Source: Hyphomicrobium sp. (lineage in GTDB: Bacteria > Pseudomonadota > Alphaproteobacteria > Rhizobiales > Hyphomicrobiaceae). From it: DNA of 13,028 bases. The notes below the pieces were generated by a model. It saw only the letters and a list, made by a program, of their open reading frames with translations. It did not search any database and had not been told where the DNA came from. Position 1 is the first letter of the stretch, and each line of letters starts with the position of its first letter. The DNA lies in the NCBI GenBank assembly GCA_030598645.1, contig JAUVPN010000027.1, positions 1 to 13,028 of the forward strand. The letters run 5' to 3'. Position numbers and translations under genes: made by a program. Positions 1 through 6,669 of the stretch are shown in pieces.

Positions 1-261
1 CCAGACGGCGAACATTGCGAGCTGACGACGGCAGAATTCAATTTGCTTTGTATTTTGGTCGAGCGTCCCGGACGCGTTCTTTCGCGTGATGAATTAATGG
101 ACATTCTCAAGGGGCATGATTGGACCCCGCTCGACCGCTCTATCGACGGGCTCGTGGCACGGCTGCGCAAAAAAATCGAGCGTGGCAACGAAAGCCCGCA
201 ACTCGTTAAGACGGTGCGCGGCGTCGGATACGCGTTTGCCGGACAGGTGACTCGTAGTTAG
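1..261 (+). CDS. Response regulator, OmpR/PhoB family, C-terminal part only
   Basis: The reading frame is open from base 1, so only the last 86 codons of a longer gene are present; the receiver domain lies outside the window. The visible part is a winged-helix DNA-binding domain of the OmpR/PhoB type. Its family signatures are LTTAEFNLL at the start, GRVLSRDEL before the recognition helix, the helix segment DRSIDGLVARLRKKIE, and the wing motif VKTVRGVGYAF near the end. Such proteins bind promoter DNA after phosphorylation by a sensor kinase. The gene converges on the hybrid histidine kinase, and the two stop codons overlap by a few bases (258-261). Shared function with that kinase is possible but the orientation does not prove it. 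A TTG at 43 could be read as a start, but homology clearly extends upstream of it. Confidence 0.9.
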   Translation, partial: PDGEHCELTTAEFNLLCILVERPGRVLSRDELMDILKGHDWTPLDRSIDGLVARLRKKIERGNESPQLVKTVRGVGYAFAGQVTRS

Positions 262-1955
262 CTGGGCTCAGGCTGCAGAGCGGCCTTAAGTGCTTGCGCA
301 AGCTGCAACCGGCTATAGGGCTTACGCAAAATGAGGAATTCGTTTGCGATGCTCTCGCCGCCAGCCGCATCTGAGGCATACCCCGTCGTTAGCAGCACCT
401 TCTGGTCCGGCATATTCGAACGCACCCAGAGCCCAAGCTGATACCCGGACATCCCACGACCAAGCACAATGTCACTGAAGACAACCTGAATACTGGGATC
501 GCTCTCGAGAATTCGGATGGCGGCCTCTGCATTCTCTGCCTCTACCGCAACGTACCCCAGCCCTTCGACACGCTGCAAAGTGACTTCCCGCAGTTCCGGA
601 TCGTCCTCAACAACGAGAACCGTCTCACAGTCCTCAGATAAGGGCACTTCTGGCGCTTTTTGCCCAACAGTTTTCGTTTCCGAGTCGGATGCGCGTGGCA
701 GAAAAAGGCAGACTTTCGTACCAGATCCGAGTTTGCTCTTGATCGTAACGTGACCACCCGACTGTTGAGCGAAGCCGTAGATCGTGCTGAGACCAAGACC
801 CGTTCCCCGGCCCTGTTTGGTCGTGAAGAACGGCTCGAATGCATGCTTAAGGACCTCCGGGTCCATCCCAATCCCGGTGTCCGTCACAGAGATGCACACG
901 TAATCCCCTACTGCCATACCGTTTAAGGTTTCGACACCGGTATTGCCAAAGGTCACATTGCGCGTTTCGATTACGAGCTTCCCGCCATCGGGCATTGCAT
1001 CGCGCGCATTAATCGCGAGATTAAGTATGGCGTTTTCCAACTGGCTGGCGTCCGTTCGCGTGGGCCATAAAGCTCCGGCGAGCATTGTCGTGAGCGTGAT
1101 GCGTTCACCAAGGGCGCGCTTCAACAGTTCGGCGATGCCAAGCGTAAGGTCATTTAAGTTCAGAACCTCGGCCTCTAACTGCTGGCGCCGAGCAAAGACC
1201 AAGAGCCTCGAGGTTAGGCGCGCACCCATTTGGGCGGCGTCGGCTGCGCGACCCAACAGCTCGCGGGCTCTATCTTGGGACAACTCGGAGTCAAGAAGTT
1301 CCAGATTGCCCAATACAATGGTGAGCAAGTTGTTAAAATCGTGAGCGATGCCTCCGGTCAGCTGACCAAACGCGTCCATACGTTGTGCCTGACTAAGTGC
1401 CGCCTGTGCGTTCTCGCGGCGTTGGATTTCTTCCTCCAAAGCTTTCGTGCGCTGCACAACGCGCTCCTCAAGTTCTGCATTGCTGCGGGCAAGTATATCC
1501 TCAGCCTGCTTACGATCAGAAACGTCGCGCACCACCGCCATGTAGATACGCGCTCCATTAGCCTCGAGCTTGGCGATCGAAGCCTCGGCGGGAAACTCCG
1601 TGCCATCTTTACGCAGCGCATAGATTGCTTGTCTCTCGGCCATGCGCCGTGAGGCGACGGGCGAAGTGGCGAAGTCACGCACGTCTTTTTTATGGCGCGA
1701 TCGATACCGCTGTGGGATGAGCATTTCGAGCGGCCGACCCAGGATTTCGTTTTGCGCGTAGCCGAACAGGCGTTCTGCACCCTCGTTGAAGAGGGTGATT
1801 TGCATCTCATCATCGAGTGATATGATTGCGTCTGCTGCGATGCTAAGGATCGCAGCGATCTGGGATTCGGACAGACGCTGCTCTTCCTCGGTGCACTTCA
1901 CACCAAGACCCGCCTCCAGTTCGGCGGCTACCGAAACGCTCTCACTCTTAGTCAT
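258..1955 (-). CDS. Soluble hybrid sensor histidine kinase (PAS-HisKA-HATPase-REC)
   Basis: A 565-residue cytoplasmic hybrid kinase with no membrane segment. A PAS domain occupies about residues 32-148 (FNEGAERLFGY, then RKDGTEFPAE and VVRDVSDRKQ). A predicted coiled coil follows (about 150-195, ELEERVVQRTKALEEEIQRR). The HisKA phosphoacceptor is H205 in GGIAHDFNNLL. The ATPase domain has an N box (N316 in LAINARDAMPDGG), G1 (DTGIGM, 359-364), F box (FEPFF, 373-377) and G2 (GTGLGLS, 384-390). A C-terminal receiver runs from about 445 to 562: acidic pair in VVEDD, phosphoacceptor D495 in FSDIVL, and K545 in RKPYS. All catalytic residues are present, so it should be active. The fused receiver may act in a phosphorelay or feed back on the kinase. 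It meets the OmpR regulator tail-to-tail and lies 117 nt downstream of the membrane-protein gene on the same strand. The signal is unknown. The Shine-Dalgarno sequence before the ATG is weak. Confidence 0.93.
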   Translation of the reverse strand: MTKSESVSVAAELEAGLGVKCTEEEQRLSESQIAAILSIAADAIISLDDEMQITLFNEGAERLFGYAQNEILGRPLEMLIPQRYRSRHKKDVRDFATSPVASRRMAERQAIYALRKDGTEFPAEASIAKLEANGARIYMAVVRDVSDRKQAEDILARSNAELEERVVQRTKALEEEIQRRENAQAALSQAQRMDAFGQLTGGIAHDFNNLLTIVLGNLELLDSELSQDRARELLGRAADAAQMGARLTSRLLVFARRQQLEAEVLNLNDLTLGIAELLKRALGERITLTTMLAGALWPTRTDASQLENAILNLAINARDAMPDGGKLVIETRNVTFGNTGVETLNGMAVGDYVCISVTDTGIGMDPEVLKHAFEPFFTTKQGRGTGLGLSTIYGFAQQSGGHVTIKSKLGSGTKVCLFLPRASDSETKTVGQKAPEVPLSEDCETVLVVEDDPELREVTLQRVEGLGYVAVEAENAEAAIRILESDPSIQVVFSDIVLGRGMSGYQLGLWVRSNMPDQKVLLTTGYASDAAGGESIANEFLILRKPYSRLQLAQALKAALQPEPS

Positions 1956-2072
1956 TCCAGTATGACTTCATATCTTTTTGTCATGCCGACAAGCCCATCT
2001 AGCATCGACAGATTGGCACACCACGCAACAGATCCCAGCAACGACCTTAACGACGGTGTCCTCGCGGCGGCC

Positions 2073-2708
2073 TCAAAGAGCTGCCAAGAGCCCAACAAGC
2101 CCAACCACTATAAGGCTTACTGCCCAAACAGCATCGAGATTGAACCAGCTTCTCGCAACAATTTTCGTACCGACATAGCGATAGGCGACCCATGCCATAA
2201 CGCCACCAGCAACAATCATCGCGAGTGTATGAATGCCTGAAACAACTCCGGCCAATGCGATGTTGTTGATCATCAGCATGCCAACAGCCTCATGACCCAT
2301 GGCACGCAACTCTTCAGTAGTGCACAGCCCAAGATAGATTGGCACCAGCATCAGGCCGGCGCCATGGGCTATTGCGATGGCGAAGGACCAAAATGCAATC
2401 TGTGTCGAGCGGATCCGGGCAAAGGCTCGTGGATGTTGTTGGTTGACCAAACGAAACACGCCGAACGCAATAACAATAATGGCCGCTGCCAACCGGATCT
2501 CTCGGGCCCAGGTCACCAGGACCGTCAGCAACGCGAAAGGTAGCAAGACAATGGCGATTGCTACAAAATGGCCAGCCGCCAGCGGGCCGAGGGCCCTGAA
2601 GACGCCGGACGCCCGACGCTCCGTAAGACCGTTGGACAGTGCCAATGGCCAGCCCATGCCGGGATTGACCCCGTGATAGAGGCCGCTGGCAATCACTGCC
2701 AGCCACAA
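2073..2708 (-). CDS. Multi-pass integral membrane protein of unknown function
   Basis: This is a hydrophobic protein with about five or six membrane segments. They include a helix around FVAIAIVLLPFALLTVLV, one around LAAAIIVIAFGVFRL, one around AFWSFAIAIAHGAGLMLVP, a long stretch from MLMINNIALAGVV to VMAWVAYRY, and a C-terminal one near SLIVVGLVGLL. Histidines sit inside or beside membrane segments (LYHGVNPGMGW, IAHGAGLM, GIHTLAMI), which suggests a transporter or metal-related role. A distant link to the LysE/NicO/DsbD-like membrane superfamily is only a guess. The longest open frame starts at a TTG at 2786 without a ribosome-binding site. I prefer the TTG at 2706-2708 (211 residues) because GGAG lies 7 nt upstream and the protein then begins directly with the conserved-looking WLAVIASGLYHG. 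No ATG occurs before the internal GMGW methionine. The hybrid kinase gene follows on the same strand. Confidence 0.72.
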   Translation of the reverse strand: MWLAVIASGLYHGVNPGMGWPLALSNGLTERRASGVFRALGPLAAGHFVAIAIVLLPFALLTVLVTWAREIRLAAAIIVIAFGVFRLVNQQHPRAFARIRSTQIAFWSFAIAIAHGAGLMLVPIYLGLCTTEELRAMGHEAVGMLMINNIALAGVVSGIHTLAMIVAGGVMAWVAYRYVGTKIVARSWFNLDAVWAVSLIVVGLVGLLAAL

Positions 2709-3109
2709 TTCGAAGCTCCACGTTTCGCTGGGCAAGGTTCTGCGAGTTGTTAGCGAGAGGACTGCGCGCGCCCAAAGTAGACACAAAGCAGACGCATCGC
2801 CAAAGAATACGATGCCTGCGGCAAACGAAATGTATTTACGTCTACAGTGGCTTCATCCTCGCGATCCGGATTCCCGATGGCCACTCGCGCGAAGATTCCA
2901 TTGCAACGGCGAAAATCTTTCCAGCCACATGGCGTGAGACCTCGCGTGCATTAGAACGCCTACGCAGCCTTCCGGAAGAAATGTTGCGACAGTCGGCCCC
3001 GCCAAGTTGCATCCCAGGGACCAGCAACATCTTTTCAATCTAGGGTCTAGTTCACGCGGACAAGTATCAAGGCTAGAATAGGTTTGATTATAGCTTTACT
3101 TTTAGGACT
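2709..3109. other. Intergenic region between the divergent membrane-protein and XRE genes
   Basis: About 400 bases with no gene I can support. The frame of the membrane protein stays open upstream to a stop at 2853-2855 but offers no convincing start. Short ORFs exist on both strands around 2842-3043 and overlap each other. One plus-strand frame (about 2850-3043, containing ILAIRIPDGHSRED) has fairly natural amino-acid use and could be the end of a lost gene, but nothing identifies it. A plausible promoter for the XRE gene lies at 3051-3079. Confidence 0.4.
3051..3079 (+). promoter_or_regulatory. Candidate sigma-70-type promoter of the first XRE gene
   Basis: TTCACG at 3051-3056 and TAGAAT at 3074-3079 are separated by 17 nt and sit about 30 nt before the ATG at 3110. 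The spacing is ideal and the -10 matches five of six consensus bases; the -35 matches about four. A pattern call only. Confidence 0.4.
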
Positions 3110-3691
3110 ATGACCGACCCTATTCCCTTTATGACCCGCCGGGCTCGCCTCATACGAGGAGAGACACAAGGCGAATTTGCCGAGCACATGGGGGTCGACC
3201 AGGCCACCGTATCTCGATGGGAACGATCAAGAGGTCACCCAACTCCGGCTAAGCTTGCTGAGATTCACAAGATCGTCATCGGTGCAGAGCCATCATATAA
3301 TCCAGAGTATATTTTGGCATCTCCGACGATAAAATACGTCTGCAAACTAGATGACTTCGCGAAACCCCTGATGCTCTCCCAGGGACTACTCGAAGAACTC
3401 GGGGTCACACTTGAAGATGTGCTTAAAGACCCACATGCATTTTGGACTGACGACGACCAGCGCGTAAATGAAACTGTCCAATCCGATCCTAGATGGCGAA
3501 AGGGCGAGATCGCATTTATCGAAACAACCCACAAAGCAGACTCCACCCGGCATCCGGGCCGGTGGTGGCGAACTATCGGAGCCCCCCTACAAGAAGGAAA
3601 TGCCATGCTATGGGAGGGTGTTCTGGACCCGAGGCCTAGCCAATTCTTGGTTAAACTAACGCCCCTGTCGACCAAGAAAGACGCCTCATAA
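3110..3691 (+). CDS. XRE-family helix-turn-helix regulator with PAS-like C-terminal domain
   Basis: A 193-residue putative transcriptional regulator. Residues about 8-55 form a Cro/C1-type helix-turn-helix: the core EFAEHMGVDQATVSRWER contains the turn glycine and the typical SRWER recognition-helix end. Residues about 75-175 look PAS-like, with AKPLMLSQGLLEELGVT near the front and a WWRTIGAPLQEGNAMLWEG segment near the end, so a small-molecule or protein-sensing role is possible. The second XRE gene at 4052 has the same size and design (shared EFAE..GVDQ..VSRWER), so the two are paralogs. The ATG has AGGA only two bases upstream, which is too close to be ideal; a second ATG at 3131 is no better placed. 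DNA in this gene looks more A+T-rich than the flanking genes, consistent with acquisition by transfer. Targets are unknown. Confidence 0.8.
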   Translation: MTDPIPFMTRRARLIRGETQGEFAEHMGVDQATVSRWERSRGHPTPAKLAEIHKIVIGAEPSYNPEYILASPTIKYVCKLDDFAKPLMLSQGLLEELGVTLEDVLKDPHAFWTDDDQRVNETVQSDPRWRKGEIAFIETTHKADSTRHPGRWWRTIGAPLQEGNAMLWEGVLDPRPSQFLVKLTPLSTKKDAS

Positions 3692-3703
3692 CCTGGTTGT
3701 TAC

Positions 3704-3733
3704 TTGGTCAGCTCAACTGTGGCGTGGTATAAT
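3704..3733 (+). promoter_or_regulatory. Candidate sigma-70-type promoter with perfect TATAAT
   Basis: A perfect TATAAT stands at 3728-3733, with TTGGTC at 3704-3709 as the -35 hexamer and an 18-nt spacer. It lies just after the first XRE gene and 30 nt before the GTG at 3763. It could drive the LuxR-fragment ORF and the second XRE gene together. Confidence 0.5.
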
Positions 3734-3762
3734 TTTAAGTATTAATAGAGCAACGTAACAAT

Positions 3763-4065
3763 GTGATTGCCCTGTCCCAGAACGGCAAAGGTTTTCATTT
3801 CTCATACGAGATCTTCGCCGAAATTGACGAAGCCGTCTACAACTGCGCGCTCCTTCCGAGGCGCCTGCGGCAGTCATTGGGCATCATCACCGGGCTGCGC
3901 TGGCGTGAGTTTGGTAATCTTGTTGGCCTCGATTTGAGAGATGGCAGTAACGAGTTGACGATCGGCGCGGGCTCCAACGAAGGATACATGCCCCTGTGCC
4001 AAGGCGGCGGTAGCACCGTCACCCGCAAATACGACAAGCGGGAGCTATTTCATGCACCCTGTTAA
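3763..4065 (+). CDS. Truncated N-terminal fragment of a LuxR-family regulator (100 aa)
   Basis: The 100-residue product aligns without gaps, at a constant offset of three, with the N-terminus of the full-length LuxR regulator at 5165. Residues 18-70 here match residues 15-67 there at F18, E23, C28-A-L, L39, I42-T, L45, G51, L53, D57, E64-L and G70. That is about 15 identities in 53 positions, plus many similar residues. It is therefore a copy of the N-terminal sensing domain that has lost the middle domain and the DNA-binding domain. The last 25 residues (from about GGGSTVTRKYDKREL) no longer match and overlap the start of the second XRE gene by 14 nt. Translation would start at GTG 3763; the ATG two bases earlier runs straight into a stop. 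The ribosome-binding site is poor. It may be a non-functional remnant, or a stand-alone domain that interferes with the intact regulator. Confidence 0.55.
   Translation: MIALSQNGKGFHFSYEIFAEIDEAVYNCALLPRRLRQSLGIITGLRWREFGNLVGLDLRDGSNELTIGAGSNEGYMPLCQGGGSTVTRKYDKRELFHAPC
4040..4044 (+). promoter_or_regulatory. Ribosome-binding site GGGAG of the second XRE gene
   Basis: GGGAG lies 7 nt before the ATG at 4052, inside the coding end of the LuxR fragment. It is better than any other start signal nearby and fixes the start of the second XRE gene. Confidence 0.6.
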
Positions 4066-4642
4066 GATATGGCCGCAGCTCGTAAAGCGCCTGAGATTTC
4101 TATCGGCTCTCAAACAATGCGAATTCGCCGAGCGGCTCGGCGTTGACCAGGGTAGCGTCAGCCGTTGGGAGCGGGGAGAGTCCATCCCCAATATTCCCAA
4201 ACAAAAGTGCTTGCGCGACATGCTGCACAAGTTGGAACCGTCGATCCCGCCTGCATTCGTTGAGGCTATGCCCGTGCGCGCAATCATGCACTCCTTGCAC
4301 GATCTTACGGTCGTCTGCGCGGCTTCCGAGAAAATGGCCAGCGAGTACGGGTCAACCCCCACGGGAATGCGTTATTCCAACATCGGGCCGTTGTGGCCCG
4401 ATTCGGTGCGCCTCATGCATGAAACGTTGGAGACCGCCGACGCCTGGCGCTCAGGTGAAGTTGGCTTAGTGCAAGCCACAATTTTTCGGATCAATAACAA
4501 ATGGTGTGAGACAACGGGCATACCGATTATAGATGCCGGGTTGATCTTTTATACCGCATCAATTTCGGAATCTCCGCCTGTTGACCTAGATGAATCACAA
4601 TGCCGCGTGACCATCATCAACAAAGACGAAATGGTCTCTTAA
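4052..4642 (+). CDS. XRE-family helix-turn-helix regulator, paralog of the 3110 gene
   Basis: A 196-residue protein with an N-terminal Cro/C1-type helix-turn-helix (about residues 10-60, core EFAERLGVDQGSVSRWERG) and a C-terminal PAS-like half (about 75-180). The C-terminal half includes LHDLTVVCAASEKMASEYG and the late W..TTGIPIIDAGLIFYT segment. The same layout, length and HTH core as the gene at 3110 point to an old duplication; outside the HTH the two have diverged strongly. The ATG overlaps the end of the LuxR fragment and has a good GGGAG site, so the two ORFs are probably co-transcribed and perhaps translationally coupled. The stop is followed two bases later by the ATG of a decayed ORF. 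It probably binds DNA and senses an unknown ligand through the PAS-like half; no operator was identified. Confidence 0.8.
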   Translation: MHPVKIWPQLVKRLRFLSALKQCEFAERLGVDQGSVSRWERGESIPNIPKQKCLRDMLHKLEPSIPPAFVEAMPVRAIMHSLHDLTVVCAASEKMASEYGSTPTGMRYSNIGPLWPDSVRLMHETLETADAWRSGEVGLVQATIFRINNKWCETTGIPIIDAGLIFYTASISESPPVDLDESQCRVTIINKDEMVS

Positions 4643-4643
4643 A

Positions 4644-5049
4644 ATGAGCAACTTTCTGACCTGGTCTCTACCGGCAAAACGTTGGTGCTTCATTGCGGGG
4701 CCCGACCAAACATAGCTCACCGATTACATCGGCGTGACTGATCGCACCGTTGAGCGCTGAGAGCACAGCATTGCTGCACCGCAAAAGACAAAAATAATCT
4801 GACCCAAACCTGAGCCCGTAATTGCCGCGAAGGCGATTGAGGAGATGCGGTTACGGCGCGTATGTGCGCTGCACCCTCCAGCGGCAAGACGGCCAGTGGA
4901 TCAATTATGCCGGTTCGTAAATTGGTAAAATTGAATTGGCGCTTTGGATCGACGGGATGTGTGAGAAGCCTACCCATCTCCAAGGCCGTGCCTTTGGTCT
5001 CTTTGATCTCAATGTCACGTCGCTGGACGATCTGCTCTCCGAGCAATGA
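4644..5049 (+). pseudogene. Decayed gene with HTH-like segment, four internal stops and a frameshift
   Basis: From the ATG at 4644 one frame reads as natural protein but is broken by TAG at 4713, TGA at 4758 and TGA at 4800. Between the first two stops it reads LTDYIGVTDRTVER, which looks like a helix-turn-helix core. The same frame continues as PKPEPVIAAKAIEEMR to about 4850. Coding character then moves to the +1 frame from about 4855: GAYVRCTLQRQDGQWINYAG, TAA at 4918, then IGKIELALWIDGMCEKPTH and RAFGLFDLNVTSLDDLLSEQ with a final TGA at 5047-5049. This reads as one gene of about 135 codons inactivated by several mutations. The family is not recognised beyond the possible DNA-binding segment. 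It begins two bases after the second XRE stop, so it probably once belonged to that operon. ORFs in other frames here lack natural composition. Confidence 0.5.
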
Positions 5050-5069
5050 GAGAGGCACTTCGGACTAGG

Positions 5070-5081
5070 CGCATATATGCG
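5070..5081. promoter_or_regulatory. 12-bp perfect palindrome upstream of the LuxR gene
   Basis: CGCATATATGCG is a perfect inverted repeat. It ends five bases before the candidate -35 hexamer of the LuxR gene and 83 nt before its start codon, a typical place for an activator or autoregulator site. The function is inferred from position only. Confidence 0.35.
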
Positions 5082-5085
5082 ACCA

Positions 5086-5114
5086 GTGACATCGCACTTT
5101 TTGCTTAATACTAT
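5086..5114 (+). promoter_or_regulatory. Candidate sigma-70-type promoter of the LuxR gene
   Basis: GTGACA at 5086-5091 (five of six -35 consensus bases) and TACTAT at 5109-5114 (four of six -10 bases) are separated by 17 nt. A transcript from here would carry a leader of about 45 nt before the ATG at 5165. Confidence 0.45.
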
Positions 5115-5164
5115 TGGCGCCCCCCGGCAGCGCAATCAGCTGAAACAAAAGGCGCTGCATTACT

Positions 5165-6499
5165 ATGAACCACTGCGGTACATTCTCCAGTATACCTCTT
5201 GAGACCTTCTCAACGGTCGTCGAGTCAATTTCTGATTGCGCACTCAACCAGACTTGCTGGCCCAACGTGCTTAGCTCGATCACTAAGTTAACTCGCAGCA
5301 ATTATGGTCTGCTTGCCCTCATCGATGCGGAAAATGAGCGCTTTGAGCTGGCGTACCACATAGGTTACCGCCCTCAATTCCGAAAGCTCTTCGAGGAGAA
5401 ATACGCAGCGTCGAGCCCGTATATTGGCCGTCTCAAAAGGCTACCTCTAGCAACTGTGGCGACGCGGTCTATGCTCATCGATGACCCAGATATTACAAAT
5501 TGCCCGTGGTACGAAGAATTCGTGGAGCCGCAAGAAATCTGCGATGCCATTGGTTTCAACATTTTGAAGACGCGACGACGCGTAGCTCTCTTAGCCTTTC
5601 ACCGCCACAAATCTGAAAACCGATATCAATACGACGATCTTCGCTTGCTCAGCCTTCTCGCACCACATGTGTGCAGGTCAATGGCTATCGCAGATTCCCT
5701 CAGCGTCAGAAGCATCAAATCGCTAGCTCTGGAAAAAACGCTTGAGTCACTGTCATTCGGAGTCTACCTGACTGACCGCAAGGGTCGACTCATCTTCATG
5801 AATCGCGCAGGTGATCGCCAGGTCAGGACAAGCGACGCCGTGCGCATCGCCGACACGCAACTAGCGCCTGTCGACTGCTCGGCGCGCGCGGAGCTCACAA
5901 GGGCCATCGCCAAAACCGCCGAAATAGAGAGCGAAACGCCGTCGAGCGAAGTCGCTACGATTGCCCTTCCTGGCGACGAAAATACCGGGCTGGTTGCGAC
6001 CGTGCTCCCCTTGAATGTCCAAGAGCACCACAACTTCTTTTGTGGGGCCGTGCCTGCAGCGGCTATCTTCGTGCAAGACCCCCTTGCCGAGACTCTTACA
6101 TCTGGCGAGGGCTTCGCCAAGCTCTATGGCTTGACCCATGGCGAGCTCCGCGTGCTACTCACGATGTTGCCTGGGCTTGGCGTCAAAGACGCGGCTGAGG
6201 TGCTGGGGATTAGTGAGGCGACCACCAAGACTCACCTGCAACATATTCACGCGAAAACCGGTATATCCAAGCAGACAGAGCTCATGCGCTTGTTCTCGGG
6301 GAGCACGCCGCCGATTGACGTCGCACAACAGTCGTCACCCGCATTGGTCGCTCCCGAACTCGCACCCGCGGGTCCGAATAGATTTATACGCCGAGATCCA
6401 GATAAACGGCTTCCTAGCGGCGCGGTGTTGGCTGTTGGCGCGCTCGCAGAGAAGGCATGTGAAATGCCTCTATGTTGTTGGCTGGCTATGGGCTTGTGA
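5165..6499 (+). CDS. LuxR-family transcriptional regulator with N-terminal sensing and PAS-like domains
   Basis: A 444-residue regulator. Residues 1-175 form an N-terminal domain shared with the fragment at 3763. Residues about 195-300 look PAS-like (LESLSFGVYLTDRKGRLIFMN). Residues about 318-377 are the LuxR/GerE helix-turn-helix: LTHGELRVL, GLGVKDAAEVLGIS, then EATTKTHLQHIHAKTGISKQ and TELMRL. No receiver domain or phosphoacceptor site is seen, and no classical acyl-homoserine-lactone domain is recognisable, so the signal is unknown. LuxR proteins of this design normally end soon after the helix-turn-helix; here about 65 further residues follow (from STPPIDVAQQ), with low-complexity composition and the odd end CEMPLCCWLAMGL. 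Loss of the original stop is likely. The gene follows the pseudogene and has its own promoter candidate and a flanking palindrome. The start has only a weak ribosome-binding site. Confidence 0.85.
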   Translation: MNHCGTFSSIPLETFSTVVESISDCALNQTCWPNVLSSITKLTRSNYGLLALIDAENERFELAYHIGYRPQFRKLFEEKYAASSPYIGRLKRLPLATVATRSMLIDDPDITNCPWYEEFVEPQEICDAIGFNILKTRRRVALLAFHRHKSENRYQYDDLRLLSLLAPHVCRSMAIADSLSVRSIKSLALEKTLESLSFGVYLTDRKGRLIFMNRAGDRQVRTSDAVRIADTQLAPVDCSARAELTRAIAKTAEIESETPSSEVATIALPGDENTGLVATVLPLNVQEHHNFFCGAVPAAAIFVQDPLAETLTSGEGFAKLYGLTHGELRVLLTMLPGLGVKDAAEVLGISEATTKTHLQHIHAKTGISKQTELMRLFSGSTPPIDVAQQSSPALVAPELAPAGPNRFIRRDPDKRLPSGAVLAVGALAEKACEMPLCCWLAMGL

Positions 6500-6653
6500 T
6501 GGCGACTAGTTAAAAAAAGATCGCCGGCATTCGCTACCTCGAACAATGATAGCCTCTTACCAATTCAAGGGGCTCAATGCATTCTTCTCGCGCCATCTGC
6601 TGCGTGCCTGAGAGAACCATCAGACTAATTGGAGGTAGAGGATCTCCTTCGTG

Positions 6654-6669
6654 TCATCCCTAGGGATGA
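6654..6669. promoter_or_regulatory. 16-bp perfect palindrome, candidate operator of the repeat-protein gene
   Basis: TCATCCCTAGGGATGA is a perfect dyad with no central spacer. Its right arm GGGATGA recurs 14 nt downstream at 6677-6683, giving three copies of the half-site. It lies about 135 nt before the start codon at 6805. Dimeric LuxR-type proteins bind dyads of this size, and a LuxR gene ends 155 nt upstream; that this protein binds here is inference. Confidence 0.45.

Noticed and set aside
542..1813. Several ORFs inside the hybrid kinase gene on both strands (for example 943-1344 plus, 1358-1813 minus)
   Set aside because: Arginine/serine-rich shadow translations of a gene whose catalytic motifs are all intact in the main frame.
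2747..3043. Plus-strand ORF of 98 codons with the segment ILAIRIPDGHSRED
   Set aside because: Its start lies antisense within the membrane-protein frame, it has no ribosome-binding site or recognisable domain, and overlapping minus-strand ORFs are equally long. Mentioned only as a possible remnant.
4862..5068. Plus-strand ORF of 68 codons, and the minus-strand ORFs 4717-5058 and 4905-5135
   Set aside because: Composition is arbitrary. The frame shifted by one from the 68-codon ORF reads as far more natural protein and forms part of the pseudogene.
6138..6509. Plus-strand ORF overlapping the end of the LuxR gene
   Set aside because: The LuxR helix-turn-helix is encoded in the other frame; this one is rich in R, S and C, typical of a shadow.
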